Below, in pieces: positions 57,201 through 64,000 of a stretch of DNA of 64,000 nt. The stretch spans positions 37,038,234 through 37,102,233 of the forward strand of contig CM037472.1 of NCBI GenBank assembly GCA_021014325.1. The letters run 5' to 3'. Under the pieces are notes generated by a model, which did no database searches, had not been told where the DNA came from, and worked only from the letters and a program-made list of their open reading frames with translations. This DNA is from Plazaster borealis (lineage: Eukaryota > Echinodermata > Asteroidea > Forcipulatida > Labidiasteridae). Made by a program: the position numbers and the translations under genes. The first letter of the stretch is position 1. Each line of letters begins with the position of its first letter.

Positions 57201-60200
57201 GATACTTACCACCATTACCATATATTTATAACAAGTACGCTTTTGGATAAAAAAGTTACAAATTTTTGTCGGGGTCATTACTAAAGTATGACCGGTGTCA
57301 GGAGATTCTGGTGTGTCCCCCCCCCCCCCGGGAGATTCTGTCCCCATACGGCGAATTGTGTACAAATTTCTTCTGATAGCGCCCTCTTTTGAATCAACCT
57401 CCTTCAGCCCATGTTAATTTCCCATAATGGGGGATCGACAGAATCTCATGGGAACAGATTTCACTATGACACTAGCCCTACCTTTAATGTTAATGAAACC
57501 ATCGAATCTTGGCTGGTTGATGTTGTTTCTAGTCAAAGTTTTATAGTCATTATAACAACCAATGTCGCTAGTTAAATTATTGAATAAAACCATTCAAATA
57601 CGGTTTTCTATTGTGCACCCAATTGGCTACACGTGGAAAAAATTTCCAGGCAACTTGGAGGCAACCACCTTAACTGCATTCAGAATATGAACTTTTCCGT
57701 TCCACAAAACGAATTTCTCCATCAGTATCTCACTGTCCCGGTGAGAAGATTTTGTTTAAAAAACCCGAACACGGAACATGGTTTGCCTGTGAATTGCCTC
57801 GTGTGACATGGCCCTTAGACTTACTTGGAAGAGTGATGACTTTTTCTAGAGTTTTGTCTCCACCAATCCTGTCAAATTGGAAGAAAGATCATTTAAAGGT
57901 AAGATGTAATACCAGTGGTTACTCCTTGACATTCAGTTTTATGGATACAACGAAACTATTTTTTATGACAGTTTTTTAGTGAAAAGGGAGTATCATTAAA
58001 AATATTTAGAGCCGAGTCGATAAAACAAAATAAGTTTAAAGGCACTGAACACGTTCTCACTTGGTGTATCCCAACATATTTTAATGCATAAAATAACAAG
58101 CCTGTGAAAATTTGGGCTCAATTGGTCATCGAAGTTGCAAGAAAATGATGAAAGAAAAAACACCCTTGTTGTACAAATTTGTGTGCTTTCAGATAGGAAT
58201 AAAAACTCCTTGCAAGAAGTTTTTATTATTTTAGTGAGAAATTACCTCTTTCTCAAAAACTACGTTACTTCAGAGGGAGTCGTTTCCTACAATGTTTTAT
58301 ATTATCAACAGCTCTCCGTTGCTTGTTACCAAGTAAGTTTTTATGCTAATATTTGTTTTGAGTCATTACCAAACGTGTACGATACCTTTAAAGCAAAAAA
58401 ACCCAGAAAAGTGTTATATTGACAAAATGATGTTTTGGGTAGTATACTTACGACGCAGCAAGCCCGCGGAATTGTATAGCTACTCCCAGAACTGTATCGG
58501 CCCCAGCCCCGTTAGCTGCCTACAAAATGAATAGAATCAGTGGCGAAATATTACTGCAAATGTACTGTTATGGGAACTGTGTTTATTAAAACCAAGTATC
58601 GTGGTCCCGAGTCATACAAGCGCACTTGACTCAAGCTCTGTTGTTTCTGATCAGCAGAGTGTCGGTTCGAGTCCTGGTCTTGACATGGGATTGTGTGTCC
58701 TTTTAAGCAAGACACTTAACCATTGTTGTTTTGTCCTGACGTAATGTTGTTTCCCGGGTGTTGTGTTATGCACATAAAATAAACCAGTTCACTTGTTAAT
58801 AGATTGGGTTTGCCCCGTTGTTGGCTGTAGATTGCGCCACACTCCACCTTGTAAAACTTTAAACCTGCATCATAAAATGGGTCTCCTCCACATACTGTCG
58901 TAAAAACAATGAGCGCCCATCTATGGCGGATACCGACACTTTTTGTTTATAATTTCATGGCGGCAACGGCTATACGGCTACGGCTGGCTCGCCGCGTAGG
59001 AAATATTTAGCATCATCCTCAGCAACAGTCGTAGCCGTAGCCGTAGCCATAGACGTAGCCGCACAGCAAAAACTGGGGTGTTAGATTTTAACAACCCCGA
59101 TGTTACTAGAGGACAACACGGAGAATTCCACCGGTGTTAAAATTGTGGGTGTTATTTTAACACATTGGTGTTATTCTTTACAACCATGGTGTACCCATTG
59201 GTGTAATAATGATAACACCAAAAGTGTTAAAATGACACCAAATTGGTGTTGTCCTCTAGTAACACCGAAAGTGTTATTATTTTTTTGCAGTGCACCAATT
59301 TGGATACGGCCTCATTGCGAGCAGCCGCCAATTCGGACACGGCCTCATTGCGAGCAGCCGCCAATTCGGACACGGCCTCATTGCGAGCAGCCGCCAATTC
59401 GGACACGGCCATAATTATTTAGATTAATATACAACAATATTGTTGATGGCCTGCATTCCGACCATAACATAAGGCATCCTTGAAGGCTTGGGCCTAGGTG
59501 TGTCTCTTTATATCGAGAAGGCAAGGGCTGCATCTGGCGTGGGATTGAACCAATTCAACCCCGTCACAATAAAATGTCGAAAATGCCCGAGCTACTCAAT
59601 ATTCTTTTCGTGTAAATACACTTCAATCCAACTAACCACCGTCAGAAGGAAAGGTAGCCGCCATTTTGGGGAATGAACAAACAAACAAACAAACAACCAC
59701 ATCAATGTTTATGCTAAAAGTGGAATTGAAGCGATCCAGAAAGGGAACTTACGGTAAGCGAATCTCCCATTGCAGCAAATACATTGATGTCTCCGGGCCG
59801 CAACTTATGAACTTAAAAGATAAAGTCATGCAAAACGAATTTAATGTCAGGGTATAATCACTGGATTTCTGTAAAATCAACACAACATCAAACCATGTTT
59901 CAGTGACTTAACAACGAGAAACGGTTTATATTCTTTAAGGATTTTTGTGAAAATCCATATTATTAGCCTATGCTTATAGCAATTGCGGCAATCGAAACAA
60001 GCAATGGCGATTTAGGGATCTTCAAGTACTATTTCACGACTTTGGAAGTATTGCAGACGGAATTATTTCTTTTTAGATTGATATTGTATGATTTTGCATA
60101 ATTATTTGGCTTTCTGATTAGGCCTAAGTCTAATATTGTCGCCCCATCCCACCCCACCCCACCCTAATCTGATAATAATACCGATCATGTCATTTTTCTT

Positions 60201-63174
60201 TAGAGATTATCCGCTAAAAAAAAATCCTAAAACAAAAACAAAAGCTTACCATTTTGAATTAAAGGCATCGTACACGTTTGGTAATTGGAGCCTATTGTTT
60301 GTTTCAAACCTATTTTGTTGTAGATTCCATAAAACTAGCCTGTGAAAATTTCATTTCAAAAGGTGGTAGCATTTTTGAGATATTGCCGAAAATCTGGAGC
60401 GGTTATGTCCACGCAGGAAGAATAATCTGCCTTGGAATACACTCTCTGAGAAGCGTTACGCGTAACACTGGGGGATAAAAAGTGATATATTTTTCCATAA
60501 CCGCAGTACTTCGAAGTGAAAAATTTCCCAAAATACATTATACTATCCAAAGCTGCTGTACTTCTTACCAAGTAGGTTTTAATTGCCATTAATTATCAGA
60601 GTCATTACCAAACGTGAACGATGCCTTTAAACCCCCCTCCCCCCCAAAAAAAATTAAAATAAAATCAAACCCCAACCCCTCCCACCCCCCCCCAACAACA
60701 ACAACAACCCAAACAAACAAACAAACAAACAATTGAATTATATTGAATCGAATGGTAAACAAAACACCAAAAAAAAACACTGATCTGATTTCAAAGTCAC
60801 TTTGTTTGAAGCTTGTTTTGACAAATATAGAATGTTTATTTACCCACTGGGGTTCAAACACACTCACCTGATGTGGGTTTTTCCGGGGATACCGACGGCT
60901 TGCAATCGAAATGAGCTTCGACGGTTATCTAAATAGGGGAATAATATACAATGGGGAAGTAAGAAAAGGGGATTTATTGTTGGAACTGTCAAGGCAAGGA
61001 CGGAGGACGGACGTGTAATATTTTATTTATTCATTTGATTTCAGACAAAACCTCCAAAAAAGGAGAGAATAAAATACAACAAAAGTTACAAGCAAATAAG
61101 CAAGGACAATACAAATCCTATCTAGCCCCGTGTTGGCGGTCTCCCTATTTTGTTCAATATCTTGTTCAATTAACCCAAAATTATAATTTTTGTTTTACCC
61201 TTCACCGATGTGCATGAAGCACTATACTTTCCCGAGTAACAAATCCACAGGCAAATCACTCGGGTGGGATTCGAACCCACGACCTTTGCATTGCTAGAGC
61301 AGATGTCTTACCACAGAACACCAAGCTAGCCCGGTGGCTAGAGGCAGTTCGAATCCTATGGTTTAGCAGCGGGTACCGCAACGATTTAATAGATGTTAAT
61401 TTAACCCACAATTGTTTCAAAATGTACCCAGTCAGTTTCCCCTTGTGGTTTATTAATTGATATTTGGCCGCGGTTGACAAAACTTGAAGACGTGCAAGTG
61501 GGCCTTAACATTAGCAAAATGTGTGCAGTGAAATGTTTGTGTAATTTTCTAAATTCCCCCTCACCAAACTTTTTTAGGCCTATATTCCAACAGAGAAGTC
61601 ATTTTTACTCACTGAAGATGAATTTCGGTTGAGTTCGTCTTCCAGGCTCGGATCTCCGTAGCCGTACTTGTCGAAAGTCTCCAGCAATGCGACATAATCT
61701 TTCCAAAGATCTGTGTGTGGGCATCATACACAATATTCAACTGCATTGAACGACCCGATGGTGATATTGATTTCATTTCATAAATCGGATTATTCATTCA
61801 AACTTCACGACTTCTTAGAGGGGCTCCAAGTTCAAGTTTTGTGATGAACTCTTTTTTTCCCAATAGATAGAGTCCTCATGAAAGTGTGAAATAATTATAA
61901 GTTGCTAACCTCACTTTAAAATGGAGTAAAATTACATTTTATTTGATACCCTTTCATAGCGAAATTTATAACGTGACGTCAATTGAATAAATGGGTACAT
62001 TTCCATAGAGGAATTTTTGCGTCGGTCAAAAGGTCAAAATTCAATGCCGTTTTGATTGAATTTCATCAAAAATCAGGAATAAACTGAAAGTCTCTTTACA
62101 TAAACGCACAGACCATATAATTTCAAATGTGACGTCCTCGAACGTTTTTGGATTTTGACCAAAATTGCACTTGACGGGTATCGAACACAGTGGCATTTTA
62201 CACCGTTTTAAAGGTATCGTACACGTTTGGTAATGACTCAAAACAAATATTAGTGTAACAACTAACTTGGTAACAAGCAACGGAGAGCTGTTGATAGTAT
62301 AAAACATTGTAGGAAACGACTCCCTCTGAAGTTAAACGTAGTTTTTGAGAAAGAGGTAATTTCTCACTATAAAATAATAAAAACTTCTTGCAAGAAGTTT
62401 TTATTCCTTTCTGAAAGCACACAAATTTGTAGGCCCTATAAAGGGTGTTTTTTCTTTCATCATTTTCTTGCAACTTCGATGACCAATTGAGCCCAAATTT
62501 TCACAGGCTTGTTATTTTATGCATATGTTGAGATACACCAAGTGAGAACACTGGTCTTTGACAATTTCCAAACGTGTTCAGTGCCTTTAACGTGATTTTG
62601 TTTTCATCATTATAAGGACTCTGCCTATTCGAAAATGAGTGGATCACAAAACTGAATTTTCCACTGGAGCCCGTCTTTATGCTTGTTGCTATAATGACTA
62701 GCTATTGCTTTTGCCGTGTAGCTTTTGCTAGGCCTATATTGACTGTTCGTATACCCTGAGACAAGCAGCCATGGTGACTGAGTTCTGGCATCGATCAGTA
62801 ACTCAAACATGCTGATATTTTCGTTGGATGAAATCTCTTTCTGTGCTGCCATGGTGACTGAGTTCTGGCATCGATCAGTAACTCAAACTGCATCGAGAAA
62901 AAACAGCACAGAAAGAGATTTCATCCAACGAAAATATCAGCATAACGTTCGTCTATTATTCATTTTACAAAAACGAACACAAATCAAACAGGTCTTGATT
63001 GAGTAAGTGAGGCTATTTTTTAACCGTGTGCAAATATTGCTGTTTTCTGCCGGCTTCCGAACGAGGGGTGGGATGATGGGTACCGTATTGAGTGTAATAT
63101 TTACCTGCCACTTCATCTTTGGAAGATGCACCGAAGAAGAGACACAAGAGAGTGAGTAGAAAAAGAAACTGCAT
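47909..63174 (-). CDS. PLB1: Phospholipase B1-like membrane-anchored GDSL esterase
   Basis: Fourteen coding exons on the minus strand join to 1419 nt, 472 aa, with every phase matching: 63174-63105, 61710-61613, 60928-60868, 59811-59753, 58519-58452, 57868-57825, 56585-56477, 55758-55563, 54209-54121, 53141-53072, 52310-52218, 51546-51451, 50546-50481 and 48208-47909. The family hydrolyses acyl esters of phospholipids and other lipids at the cell surface. Seen: signal peptide 1-18 (MQFLFLLTLLCLFFGA), GDSL block 92-95 with Ser94, GNGAG-like AANGAGA, FIGGND 201-206 (Asn205), and PDCFH 330-334 giving Asp331 and His334. Then comes an acidic stalk with nine consecutive Gln (419-427), a membrane helix about 440-459 and a short basic tail. 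Human PLB1 is about 1450 aa with four tandem domains; this has one. Convergent neighbour of PPP1CB. Confidence 0.93.
48420..49905 (+). mobile_element. Probable LINE 3' fragment antisense in PLB1 intron 13
   Basis: The plus-strand frame 48420-48605 reads HHGKPRTDSFKYSAAIRFPK and ends in DSFQTFRSILRDELGS-stop. This resembles the tail of a retrotransposon ORF (PRTDxFKxS pattern). An A/T-rich stretch ending AAATAAAATAAATAAAAAA-like at about 49880-49905 could be its 3' tail. The extent is uncertain. Confidence 0.4.
50481..50546 (-). CDS. PLB1: PLB1 exon 13 (residues 352-373)
   Basis: 66 nt, encoding IQPVGSKDKSWTPGEDI and RCPSE. It corresponds to the LEPVG...CP segment that follows the catalytic His in PLB domains. 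The acceptor TACGCAG and donor GTAACC are canonical, phase 0. Confidence 0.9.
50628..50674. repeat. 47-bp perfect hairpin
   Basis: Arms 50628-50650 (AGTTTAGGACAATATGC then TACAGG) and 50652-50674 are exact inverses around one base (50651). It lies in PLB1 intron 12. The loop is too short for a microRNA precursor. Confidence 0.9.
51245..51382. mobile_element. MITE family I (GGCTACGGCTA-rich)
   Basis: Inverted ends with CCGAATTGGCGGCTACAGC and GTAGCCGCCAATTCGG. TAAAGG/CCTTA lie at the borders. Related pieces at 58960-59063 and 59297-59410. Confidence 0.7.
51451..51546 (-). CDS. PLB1: PLB1 exon 12 (residues 320-351)
   Basis: 96 nt, encoding DGSPDYSFFAPDCFHLSAKG to ISTWNNM. Carries catalytic Asp331 and His334 (block V of GDSL enzymes). 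Canonical borders, phase 0 on both sides. Confidence 0.96.
51690..51960 (-). mobile_element. SINE S1 (minus strand), PLB1 intron 11
   Basis: GTGCCACGACCGGGACTCG then AACCCATTCTCTACTGATC is the reversed T arm. The head continues AGAAACACCAGAGCTACAG. Confidence 0.65.
52218..52310 (-). CDS. PLB1: PLB1 exon 11 (residues 289-319)
   Basis: 93 nt, encoding STINSGKFDIRDDFAAVFQP to LPRHA. Matches the F-x-V-x-x-QPF segment of PLB domains. The acceptor CTCCAG and donor GTAAGA are canonical. Confidence 0.93.
52526..52890 (-). mobile_element. TTAA-flanked MITE, family B, copy 3
   Basis: Ends AGGGATTGTATACGTTTGG and AAGCGTATAGACCCT with TTAA at 52522-52525 and 52891-52894. The central hairpin around GAAACGTTACC is degenerate in this copy. 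Confidence 0.85.
53072..53141 (-). CDS. PLB1: PLB1 exon 10 (residues 265-288)
   Basis: 70 nt, encoding FLCPCGMNEGDRDLV to TREYQ. The CPC motif is typical of PLB1 domains. Starts with the third base of Gln265. Confidence 0.92.
53690..53970 (-). mobile_element. SINE S1 (minus strand), PLB1 intron 9
   Basis: The intact reversed head ends CGCTCGGCCACGACAAGCC. The T arm GTGTCATGACCGGGATTCG precedes it. The long variable-arm region is retained. Confidence 0.75.
54121..54209 (-). CDS. PLB1: PLB1 exon 9 (residues 236-264)
   Basis: 89 nt, encoding VPRMFVNVIGMLNVQNVAEL to TCDILH. It matches the VPRxFVN beta strand of the GDSL fold. The acceptor TTGCCAG and donor GTAAGT are canonical. Confidence 0.94.
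54505..54600. repeat. Interspersed repeat family O, copy 1
   Basis: CTGATAGCGCCCTCTTTTGA through CATGTTAATTT recurs at 57373-57420. Unclassified. Confidence 0.6.
54711..54912. mobile_element. MITE family C, copy at 54.7 kb
   Basis: Ends GGGCCCAATTTCATAGAGC and GCTCTGTGAAATTGGGCCC. Full length, in PLB1 intron 8. Confidence 0.85.
55074..55385. mobile_element. Inverted-repeat element enclosing a TTAGGG-like array
   Basis: About 75-bp inverted arms (TTTGTTTTTACACCGCAGCG to ATGAGACTAC, and the inverse at 55309-55385) surround 55158-55310. That interior is built from TTAGGG and variants (TTTAGGG, TTAGGT, TTGCGG). GCCCCGCAAGCA flanks the whole unit at 55062-55073 and 55386-55397. It lies in PLB1 intron 8. 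Confidence 0.85.
55158..55310 (+). repeat. Interstitial telomere-like (TTAGGG)n array
   Basis: Around 23 imperfect hexamers, with GGGTTA repeated without interruption near 55190-55215. The sequence degenerates toward the right. It is inside a gene intron, so it is not a chromosome end. Confidence 0.9.
55563..55758 (-). CDS. PLB1: PLB1 exon 8 (residues 170-235)
   Basis: 196 nt, the largest internal exon. Encodes GMPEQARKLVDKM, then VTIFIGGNDLCRYC with the block III Asn205, then ENYVIFIEEALMILTE. Canonical acceptor TTATCAG and donor GTATGC. Confidence 0.96.
55945..56140. mobile_element. MITE family M, diverged copy
   Basis: GTCGTCATGATCGAAGCAG and CATGGAATCATGAACTCTC match 27340-27385. GAGCAGTAACTGGTGAGCG matches the inner right part. 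Confidence 0.5.
56155..56285. repeat. Inverted repeat with CAACCTCGTCCCCATGG ends
   Basis: CAACCTCGTCCCCATGG (left) and CCATGGGGACGAGGTTG (right) enclose two tandem copies of CGTACTGCTCGACA. A short non-coding element. Confidence 0.65.
56477..56585 (-). CDS. PLB1: PLB1 exon 7 (residues 134-169)
   Basis: 109 nt, encoding IMRNYNADIYGYSTGTGTK to NVAVPGAVT. The AVPGA segment leading to the next exon is a PLB1 family motif. The acceptor ATTTCAG and donor GTAAAT are canonical. Confidence 0.95.
57350..57480. repeat. Interspersed repeat family O, copy 2
   Basis: CTGATAGCGCCCTCTTTTGA again, preceded by GGGAGATTCTG flanking a poly-C run (57317-57330). Unclassified. Confidence 0.55.
57825..57868 (-). 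CDS. PLB1: PLB1 exon 6 (residues 119-133), micro-exon
   Basis: Only 44 nt, encoding IGGDKTLEKVITLP with split codons Ser119 and Asn134 at its ends. Found because the reading frame required it and the family has IGGD...TLPN here. The acceptor GACAG and donor GTAAGT are canonical. Confidence 0.93.
58040..58387 (-). mobile_element. TTAA-flanked MITE, family A, copy 3
   Basis: Ends AGGCACTGAACACGTTC and CGTGTACGATACCT, with TTAA at 58036-58039 and 58388-58391. Central palindrome AATAAAAACTCCTTGC and near-inverse at 58198-58229. Confidence 0.85.
58452..58519 (-). CDS. PLB1: PLB1 exon 5 (residues 97-118)
   Basis: 68 nt, encoding AANGAGADTVLGVAIQ to RGLAA. It continues GDSLT into the GNGAG-like loop and the QxRGL motif of PLB domains. 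The acceptor TTTGTAG and donor GTAAGT are canonical. Confidence 0.95.
58590..58870 (+). mobile_element. SINE S1, copy at 58.6 kb
   Basis: GACTCAAGCTCTGTTGTTTC and the B box GTCGGTTCGAGTCC lead into AAGCAAGACACTTAACCA and ATTGCGCCACACTCCACC. In PLB1 intron 4. Confidence 0.7.
58960..59063. repeat. Family I related inverted repeat
   Basis: GGCAACGGCTATACGGCTACG pairs with CGTAGCCGTAGCCGTAGCC to its right. A diverged relative of 51245-51382. Confidence 0.55.
59076..59290. mobile_element. MITE rich in GTGTTA units
   Basis: Inverted segments TGTTACTAGAGGACAACAC and GTGTTGTCCTCTAGTAACA. The inner part is a series of GGTGTTA/TAACACC words. Non-coding, in PLB1 intron 4. Confidence 0.7.
59297..59410. 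repeat. 33-bp tandem repeat, about 3.3 units
   Basis: The unit GGCCTCATTGCGAGCAGCC followed by GCCAATTCGGACAC repeats without change. It shares GCCAATTCGGACACGGCC with the ends of family I. Confidence 0.85.
59753..59811 (-). CDS. PLB1: PLB1 exon 4 (residues 77-96)
   Basis: 59 nt, encoding HKLRPGDINVFAAMGDSLT. GDSL with catalytic Ser94 ends the exon. The acceptor is taken at TTTTAAG, because only that site gives the VHKLRP family sequence in frame with exon 3. Confidence 0.94.
60263..60626 (-). mobile_element. TTAA-flanked MITE, family B, copy 4
   Basis: Ends AGGCATCGTACACGTTTGG and AACGTGAACGATGCCT with TTAA at 60259-60262 and 60627-60630. The central hairpin is shortened to GAGAAGCGTTACGCGTAAC. 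Confidence 0.85.
60631..60735. repeat. C/A-rich low-complexity tract
   Basis: Poly-C and CAACAACAA/AAACAAAC runs. Simple sequence next to the MITE. Confidence 0.7.
60868..60928 (-). CDS. PLB1: PLB1 exon 3 (residues 57-76)
   Basis: 61 nt, encoding ITVEAHFDCKPSVSPEKPTS. The F-x-C-x-P lead-in precedes each catalytic repeat in human PLB1. The acceptor ATTTAG and donor GTGAGT are canonical. Confidence 0.92.
61210..61400 (-). mobile_element. SINE S2 (minus strand), PLB1 intron 2
   Basis: GGGTGGGATTCGAACCCACG is the reversed B box; CAGATGTCTTACCACAGAAC the head. Better preserved than the copies at 25.4 and 43.6 kb. Confidence 0.7.
61613..61710 (-). CDS. PLB1: PLB1 exon 2 (residues 24-56)
   Basis: 98 nt, encoding LWKDYVALLETFDKYGY to LNRNSSS. 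It is the N-terminal extension before the catalytic domain and the least conserved part. The acceptor CACACAG and donor GTGAGT are canonical. Confidence 0.85.
62212..62586 (+). mobile_element. TTAA-flanked MITE, family A, copy 4
   Basis: Ends AGGTATCGTACACGTTTGG and CGTGTTCAGTGCCT, TTAA at 62208-62211 and 62587-62590. Central palindrome identical to copy 1 (62376-62405). Confidence 0.9.
62768..62943. repeat. Compound direct and inverted repeat
   Basis: A 41-bp direct repeat (62768-62808 and 62848-62888) and a 40-bp perfect inverted repeat (62809-62848 and 62904-62943) are interlocked. Lies in PLB1 intron 1. Confidence 0.9.
63105..63174 (-). CDS. PLB1: PLB1 exon 1 (residues 1-23), signal peptide
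   Basis: 70 nt coding, MQFLFLLTLLCLFFGASSK then DEVA. A hydrophobic core with small residues near 16-18 makes a clear signal peptide. The start has A at -3. An out-of-frame ATG (63182-63180) lies 8 bases upstream in weaker context. Confidence 0.9.
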
Positions 63175-64000
63175 CTTGTCATTTACATCAGAGCAAGAGA
63201 TGATGCCAGTAATTCCCCAGGTTTGTTATAATCATGTGATGAATTCAACACAGTTAACCTCGCACCTTGTACCTTATGTAAAAGGTATTCTGTGTTACGA
63301 AGTACTAGTGCTCCTCAGATGGACAAAGGTCGGCAAACTATGCACACACAAAATATTAGCGAAGCAACCACAAGGCAATAAAACTGATAATGGCTCCCGA
63401 CAGTAAAGCCACTTTTCTGGAGGAGCTTTATGGGCCAAATTCAACCCGATGACCGTTATGAGTGGACGATGGACCAAGCAAGGCAAACGAACTGTGGGTT
63501 CAACGTGTGGCCGTGCAAACATGCTGAACATCAAGAACAAGGGGAAAAAGAACAAATGGATGACTTGCAATCTGTTTCCTTTATGGGTTTCTTTTTAAAG
63601 CTTTAACGTTGGCCAGTACCCATTTAATTTTGTCACTTAATGCATTGTGACATAACGAACCATTAGTGAACAATGTTGCTGGAATAAACGCAAACAATAC
63701 GATTGTGTCATTCTTTAGCTTGGGTTATGCATGCAGTTTACCAAATAGCCTACCAAACATTCTTGTGTCGTAAAAGGAAAGCACATCTTTGGTTTTAAAT
63801 TGAATTTCCACTCTCCAGTTTTCAATAGACACACCACTTTTATGTGAAAGCAAAATCTATGGTCTCATTTCAGTGAAAAATAACGAACAGCTGTTGATGT
63901 ATTGTCAGGGTTTCAGTGCATATTATAGCGGTCCTATTTTCGGTGCAGCAGGAGAAAAAACACCGGTAGTTTGTGGCGGTCTTCAAATACTAATTTGTCA
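63175..64000. other. PLB1 upstream flank
   Basis: Should contain the PLB1 promoter and 5' UTR. I see no recognised repeat, TATA box or second gene. ORFs here are short and without family resemblance. Confidence 0.5.

Noticed and set aside
59297..59410. CRISPR-like array
   Set aside because: Units are contiguous without spacers and the DNA is eukaryotic.
59227..59412. Minus-strand ORF with AVSELAAARNE repeated three times
   Set aside because: The peptide repeat is a by-product of the 33-bp tandem DNA repeat. It has no start context, homology or exon borders.
62937..63182. ORF beginning MTRCSFFFYSL upstream of PLB1
   Set aside because: It overlaps PLB1 exon 1 in another frame and runs into intron 1. 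The frame giving a signal peptide and joining to exon 2 is the real one.

Overview
This is eukaryotic nuclear DNA. It has intron-rich genes with GT-AG introns, AT-rich intergenic and intronic sequence, and dense short transposable elements. The three genes, tRNA-headed SINEs, CR1/L2-like retrotransposon ends and TTAGGG-type repeats fit an invertebrate deuterostome. I think an echinoderm, perhaps a sea star, is most likely, but that is inference from repeat style and not proof.

Three protein-coding genes can be rebuilt exon by exon with every reading-frame junction closing. (1) SRP9, plus strand, 9523-14839: 3 coding exons, 76 aa, the 9-kDa Alu-domain subunit of the signal recognition particle. 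(2) The protein phosphatase 1 catalytic subunit, beta type (PPP1CB), plus strand, 17258-39875: 8 coding exons, 324 aa, with all metal-binding and catalytic residues present. (3) A phospholipase B1-like GDSL esterase (PLB1-like), minus strand, 63174-47909: 14 coding exons, 472 aa, with signal peptide, one catalytic domain, Ser94/Asp331/His334 triad, an acidic glutamine-rich stalk and a C-terminal membrane anchor. PPP1CB and PLB1 converge tail to tail.

Layout: 1-9.2 kb is repeat-filled intergenic DNA. 9.2-15.9 kb is SRP9 with its 3' UTR. 17.1-42.6 kb is PPP1CB, including a probable 2.7-kb, nearly repeat-free 3' UTR. 42.6-47.9 kb is the intergenic gap. 47.9-63.2 kb is PLB1, and 63.2-64 kb is its upstream flank. 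Introns are packed with small non-autonomous elements. These include a TTAA-flanked family with a central hairpin, a roughly 190-bp family beginning GGGCCCAATTTCATA (nine copies), several other inverted-repeat families, four SINE types and LINE 3' ends.

The genes do not form a pathway: SRP9 serves co-translational targeting, PPP1CB is a Ser/Thr phosphatase, and PLB1 is a secretory-route lipase. The most notable points are the PPP1CB-PLB1 adjacency, which recalls human 2p23; the single-domain form of PLB1; the covarying hairpin of the TTAA element family; a TTAGGG-like array enclosed in an inverted-repeat element; and several nested insertions. I found no evidence of a wholly new multi-gene system.
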